DNA of 64,000 nucleotides from Peribacillus frigoritolerans (lineage in GTDB: Bacteria; Bacillota; Bacilli; Bacillales; DSM-1321): positions 124,001 to 188,000 of the forward strand of contig NZ_JAUUTW010000003.1 in the NCBI RefSeq assembly GCF_030676415.1. The letters run 5' to 3'. The stretch's first letter is position 1. The number at the start of each line of letters is the position of its first letter. This document shows positions 53,843-62,303 of this stretch, one piece after another. The notes beneath the pieces were generated by a model that had not been told where the DNA came from, did no database searches, and saw only the letters and a list, made by a program, of their open reading frames with translations. The position numbers were made by a program, and so were the translations under genes.

Positions 53843-54589
53843 TTGATCGTATTAAAATCTGCACGTGAAATTCAAGCGATGCATGAATCGGGTAAAATTT
53901 TGGCAGCTTGTCATAGGGAGATTGCAAAGTTGATTGTTCCTGGGGTCACAACATGGGAAATAGAAAAATTTGTTGAAGGATTCTTAAAAAAACATGGTGC
54001 GAAGCCGGAACAAAAGGGTTACAAAGGGTATGAGTATGCGACATGTGCCAGTATAAATGAAGAAATCTGTCATGGTTTCCCTCGTAAGACCCCTTTAAAA
54101 AATGGAGATATCGTTACGATTGATATGGTCGTCAATTATAACGGGGCCCTTGCTGACTCTGCCTGGACGTATACGGTCGGTAAGGTTTCAAAGGAAACCG
54201 AACATTTAGTGAATGTGACGAAGGAATCTTTATATAAGGCGATTGAAGTATGTGTGGAAGGCAATCGGATTGGAGATATAGGTCATGCCATACAAACATA
54301 TGTCGAAGCGGAAGGATTCTCTGTCGTTCGTGATTTCATCGGACACGGGATAGGAAATGTCATTCATGAAGAGCCGCAGGTTCCGCATTATGGACTTCCT
54401 AATAAAGGTCCGCGTCTTAAGGAAGGCATGGTATTCACCATCGAGCCAATGGTAAACGTAGGTACATATAAAGCAAGCCGGGATCCGAATGGATGGACGG
54501 CATCCACTGCAGATGGGAAATACTCGGCTCAATATGAGCATACGATTGCCATTACGAAAAACGGTCCGCTTATTTTGACCGAACAATGA
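53843..54589 (+). CDS. map: Methionine aminopeptidase type I
   Basis: A 248-aa type I methionine aminopeptidase. Metal ligands are visible in DIVTIDMVVN, ALADSAWT, IGHGIG, TIEPM and QYEHTIAI (Asp, Asp, His, Glu, Glu). It removes the initiator Met from nascent proteins. This stand-alone gene is the YflG/MapB type, not the ribosomal-operon copy. I choose TTG 53843 because AAAGGAA lies 9 bases upstream, whereas GTG 53834 abuts the site. A symmetrical terminator follows. Confidence 0.92.
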   Translation: MIVLKSAREIQAMHESGKILAACHREIAKLIVPGVTTWEIEKFVEGFLKKHGAKPEQKGYKGYEYATCASINEEICHGFPRKTPLKNGDIVTIDMVVNYNGALADSAWTYTVGKVSKETEHLVNVTKESLYKAIEVCVEGNRIGDIGHAIQTYVEAEGFSVVRDFIGHGIGNVIHEEPQVPHYGLPNKGPRLKEGMVFTIEPMVNVGTYKASRDPNGWTASTADGKYSAQYEHTIAITKNGPLILTEQ

Positions 54590-54591
54590 AC

Positions 54592-54630
54592 ATGAAAAAA
54601 CAGCATCGATCATGATGCTGTTTTTTCATG
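54592..54630. terminator. Bidirectional terminator between map and the DUF2164 gene
   Basis: CATGAAAAAACAGCATC-N6-GATGCTGTTTTTTCATG; 17-bp perfect stem. Confidence 0.93.
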
Positions 54631-54873
54631 TTAATCAATTGGCCGTTCCAATGAATACAAATCTTCTTCGATATTTCCTAATCTGTCCTCAATGACCTTT
54701 TTAGAATCCTTGATGCCTTCATTATAAATAAAGGGAGCAATATTTTCGAAAATGAACTGCAAGTGATTTTCGGCTGCGATTTCACCGATTTCCTTGCCAT
54801 GTTCCTGATACACATATTCTTGGATGCTTTCGATCATCTTGCGGCGTTTTTCTATGGGGAATTGAATGAACAT
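54631..54873 (-). CDS. DUF2164 family small protein
   Basis: An 80-aa protein with the DUF2164 pattern: IQFPIEKRRKMIESIQEYV at the start and AENHLQFIFENIAPFIYNEGI, then LEEDLY-like acidic end. Function unknown. AAGGAGG lies 6 bases before ATG 54873; the open frame upstream lacks a site. It follows mobB by 11 bases, so it is likely the last gene of the moeA-mobB transcript. Confidence 0.85.
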   Translation of the reverse strand: MFIQFPIEKRRKMIESIQEYVYQEHGKEIGEIAAENHLQFIFENIAPFIYNEGIKDSKKVIEDRLGNIEEDLYSLERPID

Positions 54874-54884
54874 TGTGCCCTCCT

Positions 54885-55400
54885 TCATATTTGTTCTAAA
54901 AACCATGTAATGAATTGATCCGAATCCAAAGGGAAGACGGGTACTGAAGCATGATTTCTGGTTCGTTCCAGAAATTCGGGCCAAGCCACCGCTGCTTTGA
55001 CATTAGTAAGCCGTTCCAATAACAGGAGGTCACTTTCTTCTTTGATTAAAATGACCTTAGGAAAGTCCTCTTGCTTATAACCTTCAATTAAAATCACATC
55101 AGGGAGAAATAGACACAGTAATTGAATCAGCTCAGTGATAGGGGCTTTCCCCTTGAAATTGCCGAGCAGCTCGATTGTTCCATCTCCTTCAACCAGTGAA
55201 GCGGCCGCCCCAGCCTGAAAGTGTTTATTGGAATCCTTCATGCCTGAAACATCTGGTTTTCCGCCATGTCCATGATGTTTTAAAACGGCTGTCTCTAATT
55301 TAGCTGCACGAAGCTTTTTGATTATATTCTTTATGAAGGTCGTTTTTCCTCTATTTTGGTAGCCAACCACCTGAAAAATAAAGGGCTTCACCAAGGCCAT
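54885..55400 (-). CDS. mobB: Molybdopterin-guanine dinucleotide biosynthesis protein MobB
   Basis: A 171-aa P-loop GTPase-like protein: FQVVGYQNRGKTTFIKNI is an altered Walker A, with KHHGHGG and VILIEGYKQEDFPKV also typical of MobB. It assists MobA in attaching GMP to molybdopterin. ATG 55400 (AGAAGG 6 bases upstream) overlaps the end of moeA by 13 bases. The cofactor could serve the YoaE-like oxidoreductase in this window. Confidence 0.92.
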   Translation of the reverse strand: MALVKPFIFQVVGYQNRGKTTFIKNIIKKLRAAKLETAVLKHHGHGGKPDVSGMKDSNKHFQAGAAASLVEGDGTIELLGNFKGKAPITELIQLLCLFLPDVILIEGYKQEDFPKVILIKEESDLLLLERLTNVKAAVAWPEFLERTRNHASVPVFPLDSDQFITWFLEQI

Positions 55401-56653
55401 TTGCATCCTTCTTGGTCATCGAGAAGCAGGGTGTCCACGAAATCTCCCGTTTGGAAACCACGGGTCCCTCCAGGTAAGACGGTCAGTGAATTGGCACCTG
55501 CCAAGCTTGTTGTAATATTGGATTTATCCACACCGCTAGGAATTACCTTCAACTGGCCGGAATCGTAAAATAATCGGGTCCGAAGCAGACGTGAGAATGG
55601 ATTGGGTTTTAAGAAGTCCTCTGCCAATCGTGCAGTCTCTTTTCGTAAATGCGGATGTTCAGAAAACAGCATGGTGCGGATGATCGGTCTTACAAATAGT
55701 TCAAAGCCAACATAACTGGCGGATGGATTGCCGGATAAACCGAATAAAAATTTGTTATTATATACCGCTACGGTCGTCACGCTGCCGGGACGCATTGCCA
55801 CTTTGTTGAATAAGACATCAGCGCCAATTTTTTGATAAATATCCGGGAGAAGGTCAAAATCACCGACAGAAACTCCTCCTGTTGTAATGAGCAGATCCAC
55901 TTCCTCCAAGGCCGTTGAAATGGCCTCGCAGCTTAATTCGAACTCGTCCTTAAGCTTTCCATAAAAACGGACTTCTCCTCCGGCCCTGCGAATTTGGGCG
56001 GAGATGGCATGTGAATTGCTGTTGCGAATTTTCCCGGGCTCCAACGGTTCATTAACATCAAGAAGTTCCGAACCTGTGGCGAATAATCCGACGACAGGCT
56101 TCATGGCAACTGGCACTTCGGCATAACCGAATGTTGCCAGCAAGCCGATGATCCCTGGATTGATCGCTGTTCCTTTTTTCACAAGAACATCGCCTTTCTT
56201 TGCATCCTCTCCTTGAAAAGAAACGTTTTCGCCTTCCTTAAGAGAGCGTTTAAATGATATGTACTTCTTTCCGTCTTTTTCGAATTCCTTCGTAAGCTCG
56301 AGCATGATTACGGCATCACACTCAGCTGGCATCTGAGCTCCAGTCATGATTCTTGCCACTTGATTTTTTTGTACAGGAATAGTCGATACCATACCCGCAG
56401 CCAACTCTTCAACCACTTCGAACTCGAGAGGGTTATTTATGGAACCTTCAGCCGTATCCTTGGACCTGAGGGCGAATCCATCATATGGCGAGCGGTTAAA
56501 ATGCGGAACATCATTTGTAGCTGCAATATCCTGAGCCAAAAAACGGTCATGGCTTTCCTCGAGGGGAATCAGTTCTACATGTCCTTTTAATTTATGCTTC
56601 ATCACTTTTTTCACTGCTTCTGCGATGCTGATGGGCGTTCTTCTTTCTACCAT
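55388..56653 (-). CDS. moeA: Molybdopterin molybdenumtransferase MoeA
   Basis: A 421-aa MoeA. Domain markers are TNDVPHFNRSPYDGFALRS (N-terminal part), the RIMTGAQMP stretch, GKIRNSNSHAISAQIRRAG and TTGGVSVGDFDLLPDIYQKIG of the MoaB-like fold, and FGLSGNPSASYVGFELFVRP. It inserts molybdate into adenylylated molybdopterin. AGGAG lies about 9 bases before the ATG. First gene of the moeA-mobB-DUF2164 unit. Confidence 0.95.
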   Translation of the reverse strand: MVERRTPISIAEAVKKVMKHKLKGHVELIPLEESHDRFLAQDIAATNDVPHFNRSPYDGFALRSKDTAEGSINNPLEFEVVEELAAGMVSTIPVQKNQVARIMTGAQMPAECDAVIMLELTKEFEKDGKKYISFKRSLKEGENVSFQGEDAKKGDVLVKKGTAINPGIIGLLATFGYAEVPVAMKPVVGLFATGSELLDVNEPLEPGKIRNSNSHAISAQIRRAGGEVRFYGKLKDEFELSCEAISTALEEVDLLITTGGVSVGDFDLLPDIYQKIGADVLFNKVAMRPGSVTTVAVYNNKFLFGLSGNPSASYVGFELFVRPIIRTMLFSEHPHLRKETARLAEDFLKPNPFSRLLRTRLFYDSGQLKVIPSGVDKSNITTSLAGANSLTVLPGGTRGFQTGDFVDTLLLDDQEGCKWPW

Positions 56654-56713
56654 GCTTACAACTCCTGTCCGTTTTCAATTTCTATATCAAATGTAGCAGA
56701 ATTTTTTTGAAAA

Positions 56714-56746
56714 TGAAAAAAATCCTCACCGGTATGGGAGGATTTT
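56714..56746 (-). terminator. Terminator of yfkK
   Basis: AATCCTC-N11-GAGGATT followed by T-run on the minus strand. Confidence 0.75.
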
Positions 56747-56751
56747 GAATG

Positions 56752-56976
56752 TTACTTATTACGCAGTCTTCCAAGTTCTTCAGCGATCGCTTCCATTTCA
56801 CGGACACTGAAATTCGTTTTTTTCATCACCATTGTATAGATATCGTGCAGCTCTTCGTACATTTCAATATCAAAATGGGTCGATTTGATTGCACCGAAGT
56901 TCATCACTTTTAATTTATCCTTAATTGCTTCGATCATAAACTCGACACTTTCAGCTGTGTTTTGCGTTAAATCCAT
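56752..56976 (-). CDS. yfkK: DUF1128/UPF0435 family protein (YfkK-like)
   Basis: A 74-aa acidic helical protein: EFMIEAIKDKLKVMNFGAI, then YEELHDIYTMVMKK and a C terminus AIAEELGRLRN, the UPF0435 (DUF1128) pattern found widely in Bacillus. Function unknown. I prefer ATG 56976, with GGATGAGG upstream, to the ATG at 56985. The place next to yfkI and yfkH genes agrees with B. subtilis. Confidence 0.85.
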   Translation of the reverse strand: MDLTQNTAESVEFMIEAIKDKLKVMNFGAIKSTHFDIEMYEELHDIYTMVMKKTNFSVREMEAIAEELGRLRNK

Positions 56977-57095
56977 TTCCCTCATCCTTTCATACGTTCC
57001 TAAATTATTTTCATCTTTGCATGATTACCTCTAGAAGTCAATGAATATTCAGGTGGAAAACTAGCTTGATTCCCGATTCACTTGTCTCTCATAGC

Positions 57096-57121
57096 GTTTT
57101 AAAGTGAGAGAGTTTGGGAAA
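57096..57121 (+). promoter_or_regulatory. Candidate sigma-B promoter of yfkI-yfkH
   Basis: GTTTTA-N14-GGGAAA, 86 bases before the yfkI start. Confidence 0.6.
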
Positions 57122-57206
57122 AGATAGGAAAAAACTTTTTTAAACATTGTATAATGGAGATAGCTACCATTATTCATCAACTAATATATGACGAGGAGGA
57201 GAATAT

Positions 57207-57599
57207 ATGAGCAACATTCGAGAAGAATATAAGTGTGCCAAGAAAAGTAAATTTATGCAAGCGGTCTTTATTGGGGCGTTTGCAGGGGCTGCGATAAGCC
57301 TTTTTGATAAGGATACGCGTTATTCTGTATTGGAAAACAGCAAAGGCTGCATGAGTAATATGAAAGAATTCATGAAGAATCCCAATGGGGTGCTTACACA
57401 AGTACGGGAAACATCATCTAAGGTCCGTTCCACTGTTGAAAAAATTTCCGATGATGTATCCTTCATTTCCCAAAAGGTGGAGGAAATGAAAGATATTCCA
57501 TCGCAAGTTGCCCAAGTGGTGATGGAGACGAAGGAAGTTTTTGCTGCAGAGGATGAAGAGCCGTCTTCAAGTCATCATGAACGGATTTCCTTAAATTAG
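57207..57599 (+). CDS. yfkI: YtxH-like membrane-associated protein (YfkI position)
   Basis: A 130-aa protein with one short Gly/Ala-rich hydrophobic segment (FMQAVFIGAFAGAAISLFDK, about 16-35) followed by a long amphipathic, coiled-coil-prone region (about 60-115). This is the YtxH-like plan seen in stress proteins of unknown function. GAGGAGGAG lies 8 bases before the ATG. yfkH starts 17 bases downstream, and a sigma-B type promoter lies upstream, so both may be stress-induced. The yfkI name rests on gene order. Confidence 0.75.
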   Translation: MSNIREEYKCAKKSKFMQAVFIGAFAGAAISLFDKDTRYSVLENSKGCMSNMKEFMKNPNGVLTQVRETSSKVRSTVEKISDDVSFISQKVEEMKDIPSQVAQVVMETKEVFAAEDEEPSSSHHERISLN

Positions 57600-57615
57600 A
57601 AAATGGGGTGGAGGT

Positions 57616-58455
57616 ATGGCCAATAAAAAAGAATGGCTGAAAGGCTCATTCTTCAAGACTTTCATAAAACGGTTACAGGTCGATGATGTGTCGGGGCTTG
57701 CCGCACAGCTGTCTTATTTCTTTTTACTTTCCCTGTTTCCGTTACTTATTTTTTTATTCACTTTATTGGCCTATCTGCCATTTTCCCAAGAAGATATATT
57801 AAACACCGTCCGTACATATGCGCCTGACGATTCGATGAAAATCATTGAGGCTAACCTATCTGAAGTGATGGAAGCGAACGGCACTTTATTGTCGTTTGGT
57901 GTCATTGGAACGATATGGTCGGCCTCGAATGGGATGAATGCAATCATTAAAGCATTTAACCATGCATACGGTGTAAAAGAAAGTCGAACTTTCTTTATTT
58001 CCCGGGGAATGTCGATTCTTCTCACTTTAGCGATGATTTTTGTTTTTATTGTCGTTTTATTGCTGCCGGTATTCGGAAAACAGATTGGAGTATTCCTATT
58101 TGCCGAAATTGGACAATCCGATGAGTTTCTTACGATTTGGAACCAACTTCGCTGGGTGATCAGTACACTTGTATTTTTAATTGTGTTCACCATCCTTTAT
58201 TGGATTGCGCCAAATATAAAGCTGAAATGCATAACCGTAATGCCTGGTGCTATCTTTGCAACGGCAGGATGGAGTCTCGCTTCCTTTTTGTTTTCTTTTT
58301 ATGTGGAGAACTTCGCTAATTATTCCGCAACATATGGAAGTCTTGGAGGGATAATCGTATTAATGGTCTGGTTTTATTTATCGGGGCTCATCATCATACT
58401 GGGCGGGGAAATAAATGCGCTCATTAGTGAAAAGGAAAAACCAGAATGTGTATGA
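57616..58455 (+). CDS. yfkH: YihY/BrkB family inner membrane protein (YfkH-like)
   Basis: A 279-aa six-helix protein of the YihY (UPF0761) family: LAAQLSYFFLLSLFPLLIF, GTIWSASNGMNAIIKAFN, then NFANYSATYGSLGGIIVLM and GGEINALI. It is a paralogue of the protein at 44343-45209, with many identical stretches, and holds the yfkH place after yfkI. Function unknown. GGTGGAGGT precedes the ATG at short spacing. Confidence 0.9.
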   Translation: MANKKEWLKGSFFKTFIKRLQVDDVSGLAAQLSYFFLLSLFPLLIFLFTLLAYLPFSQEDILNTVRTYAPDDSMKIIEANLSEVMEANGTLLSFGVIGTIWSASNGMNAIIKAFNHAYGVKESRTFFISRGMSILLTLAMIFVFIVVLLLPVFGKQIGVFLFAEIGQSDEFLTIWNQLRWVISTLVFLIVFTILYWIAPNIKLKCITVMPGAIFATAGWSLASFLFSFYVENFANYSATYGSLGGIIVLMVWFYLSGLIIILGGEINALISEKEKPECV

Positions 58456-58546
58456 GATTCCTGGAGTTCCCGTAATAGCGGATTATCATGCTGCAGATAC
58501 TATTCAAGAAATAGCATAACATCTTTTGAAGAGGAGGAGTTCTTTC

Positions 58547-58645
58547 ATGAGTAAAAAGGATGGCAGCACAAAGCAAAAAGGAAAAAATAAAGGTTCGAAC
58601 CATAAAACATCAGGTTCTGCAAACGGTAAGAACGGATATCACTAA
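58547..58645 (+). CDS. Small lysine/glycine/serine-rich protein
   Basis: A 32-codon gene: MSKKDGSTKQKGKNKGSN then HKTSGSANGKNGYH and a stop. It is strongly basic and low in hydrophobic residues, as seen in very small spore or nucleic-acid-associated Bacillus proteins, though I do not recognise the family. Support comes from a strong GAGGAGGAG 8 bases before the ATG and a terminator right after the stop. Confidence 0.6.
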   Translation: MSKKDGSTKQKGKNKGSNHKTSGSANGKNGYH

Positions 58646-58658
58646 ATGAAAAGATCAT

Positions 58659-58688
58659 AAAAAAGGGAGCCTTTAGGGCTCCTTTTCC
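58659..58688. terminator. Bidirectional terminator
   Basis: AAAGGGAGCC-TTTA-GGGCTCCTTT with flanking A and T runs, between the small basic gene and convergent pfeT. Confidence 0.85.
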
Positions 58689-58692
58689 ATGC

Positions 58693-60612
58693 TTAGTTTC
58701 TCAAAAGTCTTAAGCTGTTCAGTATAACGAGAATTGTGCTTCCTTCATGGCCAATTACGCCATATGGGAGGTCTAGAAATTGTAGGAAATTGGATGCTAT
58801 CAGGATCATGATGACCGAAATGGAAAAGATGACGTTTTGTTTGATGATTCGATTCATCTTCTTGGATAATTTGACTGCTTCCGCGATGCGAGGCAGGTCA
58901 TTCTTCATCAGAACAACATCCGCCGTCTCCAAGGCAACATCCGTGCCTTCACCCATTGCAATTCCAACAGATGCTGTTGCTAGTGCAGGTGCATCATTGA
59001 TACCATCCCCAACCATTGCTACAGTGCCAAAATGTTCTTTCAGTCTTTTCACTTCAGTCACTTTGGTTTGAGGTAGGCATTCGGCAATATATGCGTCAAT
59101 ATGGCTCTCCGACGCAATCGCTTTAGCCGTTTTTTCACCATCGCCTGTCAGCATGACGGTATGGATGCCCTCTTTTCGCAAAGCTTCGATGGCTGTAACG
59201 GTTTCTTCACGCACGACATCTTTCAAAGTGAGTATACCGGCAATCCCTTGATCATCTTTTGCATATACGATTGTCTTACCTTGTTCAGCCAATGTCAGTG
59301 CAATGCCATTTTGGAATCGTTCTGCATCATTGCGACCGACGAAATCAGCCTTTCCGACTTGCCAAAGCACGCCATTGATGTAAGCTTGAACCCCATTACC
59401 TGAGATATCTTCCATGTTATCCGGTTTAATGATGTCCTTTTGCAATTTCGTTTTGGCATAACGTACAATTGATGTGGCCAAAGGGTGATTCGAATAATTT
59501 TCAACAGATGCAATATGAAATAAGAAATCTTCTTCGTTTAAATCTTCGCGGATAATGACATCCGTTACCTCCGGTTTTCCTTTTGTCAATGTACCGGTTT
59601 TATCTAAAGCAATTGCCTGCAGGTTACCTAGATTCTCAAGATGTATGCCGCCTTTAAATAAAATGCCATGACGAGCACCATTTGAAATGGCAGAAAGTGT
59701 AGCTGGCATTATAGAGGCCACAAGGGCACAAGGAGAAGCGACAACGAGCAGGATCATCGCTCTGTAGAATGTTTCGGTCCAGCTCCACCCCAATATGAAA
59801 TGGGGTACGAACATCATTAAGCCGACAACCGTCAAAACCACTTTTACATAAGTCCCTTCAAACCGTTCAATGAACAGCTGGGAAGGGGACTTTTCACTTT
59901 GAGCGGATTGAACGAGGGTGATGATTTTTTGAAATAATGTTTCACTTGCTGGTTTGGTGATTTCCACGGTAATCGTACCACGGAGATTAACCGTCCCGGC
60001 AAATACTTCATCATCCAATGATTTACTTACTGGTATGGATTCGCCAGTGATGGCGGCTTCATCGATATTGGTACGGCCGTCTGTGATTTTTCCATCTGAA
60101 GGAACTCTCTCACCTGGTTTCACTAAAATCAGATCCCCCACTTGCAGCTGTGAAACGGATACGGTTTCTTCATATCCGTTTGTGATGCGCAGTGCTTCCT
60201 CAGGCTGTAGGTTCATAAGTGCCGAGATTTCTTTATGGCTTTTATTCATCGTGTATGTCTCAAGGGCACCGCTTAAAGCGAAGATGAAAATCAATATGGC
60301 ACCTTCCGTCCAGTATCCGATGACCGCAGAACCGATGGCTGCAAAAATCATCAGCATCTCAACATTCAATTCCCGATCGGCAATCGTATCTTCTATGCCT
60401 TCTTTTGCCTTGGCATATCCGCCAATCAAGAAAGAGGCTAAGTATATGAATATGGAAGTGGACTCCATTCCGTTCTTTGAAAGGGCCCAGCCCAATACTA
60501 TTAATAAACCGCTGAATAATGCAGCAATAAGTTCTAGATGAGGTTTGGCTATTTCCAACCAAGTGGTTTTGCATGTAGCCGGTTGGGTTAAATGTTTAGT
60601 GTCTGTAGTCAT
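58693..60612 (-). CDS. pfeT: P1B-4 type metal efflux ATPase PfeT (ZosA-like)
   Basis: A 639-aa P-type ATPase without an N-terminal metal-binding domain. Helix 4 carries SPC (VVASPCALVASIMP), the phosphorylation site is DKTGTLTKG, the TGES and MLTGDGEKTA and GDGINDAPAL motifs are intact, and the last helix has HEGSTILVILNSLRLL. SPC plus HEG(S/G)T is the P1B-4 signature, shared with B. subtilis PfeT (YkvW/ZosA), an Fe(II) exporter under PerR and Fur-linked control. GGGAGGG precedes ATG 60612. A Fur/PerR-like box lies 38-52 bases upstream. Confidence 0.92.
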   Translation of the reverse strand: MTTDTKHLTQPATCKTTWLEIAKPHLELIAALFSGLLIVLGWALSKNGMESTSIFIYLASFLIGGYAKAKEGIEDTIADRELNVEMLMIFAAIGSAVIGYWTEGAILIFIFALSGALETYTMNKSHKEISALMNLQPEEALRITNGYEETVSVSQLQVGDLILVKPGERVPSDGKITDGRTNIDEAAITGESIPVSKSLDDEVFAGTVNLRGTITVEITKPASETLFQKIITLVQSAQSEKSPSQLFIERFEGTYVKVVLTVVGLMMFVPHFILGWSWTETFYRAMILLVVASPCALVASIMPATLSAISNGARHGILFKGGIHLENLGNLQAIALDKTGTLTKGKPEVTDVIIREDLNEEDFLFHIASVENYSNHPLATSIVRYAKTKLQKDIIKPDNMEDISGNGVQAYINGVLWQVGKADFVGRNDAERFQNGIALTLAEQGKTIVYAKDDQGIAGILTLKDVVREETVTAIEALRKEGIHTVMLTGDGEKTAKAIASESHIDAYIAECLPQTKVTEVKRLKEHFGTVAMVGDGINDAPALATASVGIAMGEGTDVALETADVVLMKNDLPRIAEAVKLSKKMNRIIKQNVIFSISVIMILIASNFLQFLDLPYGVIGHEGSTILVILNSLRLLRN

Positions 60613-60649
60613 AAGATTCCCTCCCACATTCTTCTCTATTTTGTGTAAA

Positions 60650-60664
60650 TGATATAGATTATCA
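60650..60664. promoter_or_regulatory. Fur/PerR-family operator upstream of pfeT
   Basis: TGATATAGATTATCA lies within the dyad AAATGATA-N5-TATCATTT. It matches the 7-1-7 Fur consensus at 13 of 15 positions and is also close to the PerR box, consistent with known control of pfeT. Confidence 0.68.
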
Positions 60665-60944
60665 TTTGTCTGATATCTAATTGAGAAAGATAATCAACGT
60701 CATTTCTCTGGATAAAATATGAAAGCTGCCACCGGAATTGCGATGACAGCAATGTTTTCAAAGGTTTATAAACGTGATATCCCTTTTGTTATTATTATAA
60801 TACCACATATCCTATTCAGAAATAAAGAAGAATGATTCTAATCTAGTAAAAAATATAAAGTATGGCCTATCCAATATACAGTCACTATTGATAAATACCG
60901 TTCAAATTGCATAATAAAAGAAGTAGTCCAGATAATAAACTATA
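60665..60944. other. Intergenic region upstream of pfeT
   Basis: About 280 AT-rich bases; no gene, repeat or clear additional site seen. Confidence 0.5.
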
Positions 60945-62111
60945 CTACATAACTGAAGCAGGCATTTTTTCCTTAAACAAGGCCAATGAAATGAAGACAA
61001 GGAAAAGCATGATACTGATCATGTAGAAAAAATTTCCACCTTGTATGTGTTCAATAACCAGGCCGCCAAAGAATGGACCGCCGATGCTGCCGAGACTAAA
61101 GAAAATACTGCATAATAAATTTCCAGCAGGTAATAGGTTTCGAGGCAAAAGATCTGCCATATAACTGATTCCCAGCGAGAAAGTCGAACCAACCATCATG
61201 CCGCCAAACATAAAACAGATGAAAAGGCCAAGCACTGAAAAGGAATAAATCCCTGCAAGAGTGAATATGGTAAACCCTGAAAAAACGATCGTCAGCAAGG
61301 TCTTTCGCCTGCCATAGCGGTCACTGATCATCCCCAAGGGAATTTGTGTAAGCAGAGTCCCCGCAGAAAATGCCGGAATGATGATGGCTACTGCGGTTAA
61401 ATCGATTCCTGAGCGCAGGGCGAATACAGGGAAATTGCTATTCAATGATGCTTCAAGCACGCCAAATGTGAACGGAAGTAAAAAAGCGACCCAAGCTATG
61501 CGGCTCACTTTCGTAAACCTTTTGAGTGTGCCAAGGAATGATGTGCTTTCAGAATCATCTTGTTCAGGAAGCTCATTTCTAATAAGGAAAACAGTGGACC
61601 AAGTTAGAAGGCTAAGTATGGATGTGATGATGAAAGGCAAAGACTGATTAATCTCGAGAAGCTTCGTCATCAGCGGGCCAACCATGAAGCCAAGACTAAA
61701 GAAAAGTCCATAAATGGCAAGATTCCTTCCACGCTTTGCTATTGGTGAAATGGCAGTGATCCATGTCTGGGTAGCAAAGTGAAGTGTATGATCGCCGATT
61801 CCAATGAAAAAACGCAGTATGAACCAAAACCAGAATGATTTCCAAACAGGAAATAAGGCAAGTGATACAATGACCGTTATCCCGCCAAATAATATCAATG
61901 GCTTATACCCGTATTTACGGAGCGGGGCTTCCATAAAAGGAGAAATCAACAGAATTCCAATATAAAGGGAGGCTGCATGAAACCCATTTAGGGATGAGCT
62001 AATTCCGTCATTTTCAAAAATGATGGCAATGATCGGCAGAAGCATCCCTTGAGAAAACCCTGATATGCCGACAATTAAGATTAAAACGCTAAAAAGCAAT
62101 TTATTATTCAT
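60945..62111 (-). CDS. yfkF: MFS transporter (YfkF-like)
   Basis: A 388-aa major facilitator with 12 helices. The loop between helices 8 and 9 region has GMISDRYGRRKT, the MFS motif A-type sequence, and helix 4 has IGIGDHTLHFATQTWI. Length and gene order next to chaA and yfkD agree with B. subtilis YfkF, a putative drug exporter of unknown substrate. AGGAG lies 10 bases before the ATG. No terminator is obvious after it. Confidence 0.88.
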   Translation of the reverse strand: MNNKLLFSVLILIVGISGFSQGMLLPIIAIIFENDGISSSLNGFHAASLYIGILLISPFMEAPLRKYGYKPLILFGGITVIVSLALFPVWKSFWFWFILRFFIGIGDHTLHFATQTWITAISPIAKRGRNLAIYGLFFSLGFMVGPLMTKLLEINQSLPFIITSILSLLTWSTVFLIRNELPEQDDSESTSFLGTLKRFTKVSRIAWVAFLLPFTFGVLEASLNSNFPVFALRSGIDLTAVAIIIPAFSAGTLLTQIPLGMISDRYGRRKTLLTIVFSGFTIFTLAGIYSFSVLGLFICFMFGGMMVGSTFSLGISYMADLLPRNLLPAGNLLCSIFFSLGSIGGPFFGGLVIEHIQGGNFFYMISIMLFLVFISLALFKEKMPASVM

Positions 62112-62303
62112 AAAATCATGTCTCCTAAGAAATGTATACCTTTTGATGTTACATCTTAGGAAGAGGATTAAGCAATAGAAATTTGGGTAAATATTGACAA
62201 GAAGAAAAGTGATGATATAAAATTTTCCTTTGTCATCGCCCGAAGATTATGTATGCAGTTTTTGTTACATAAAAAGGACTATAGGATTGTGAGGAGAAGT
62301 ATC

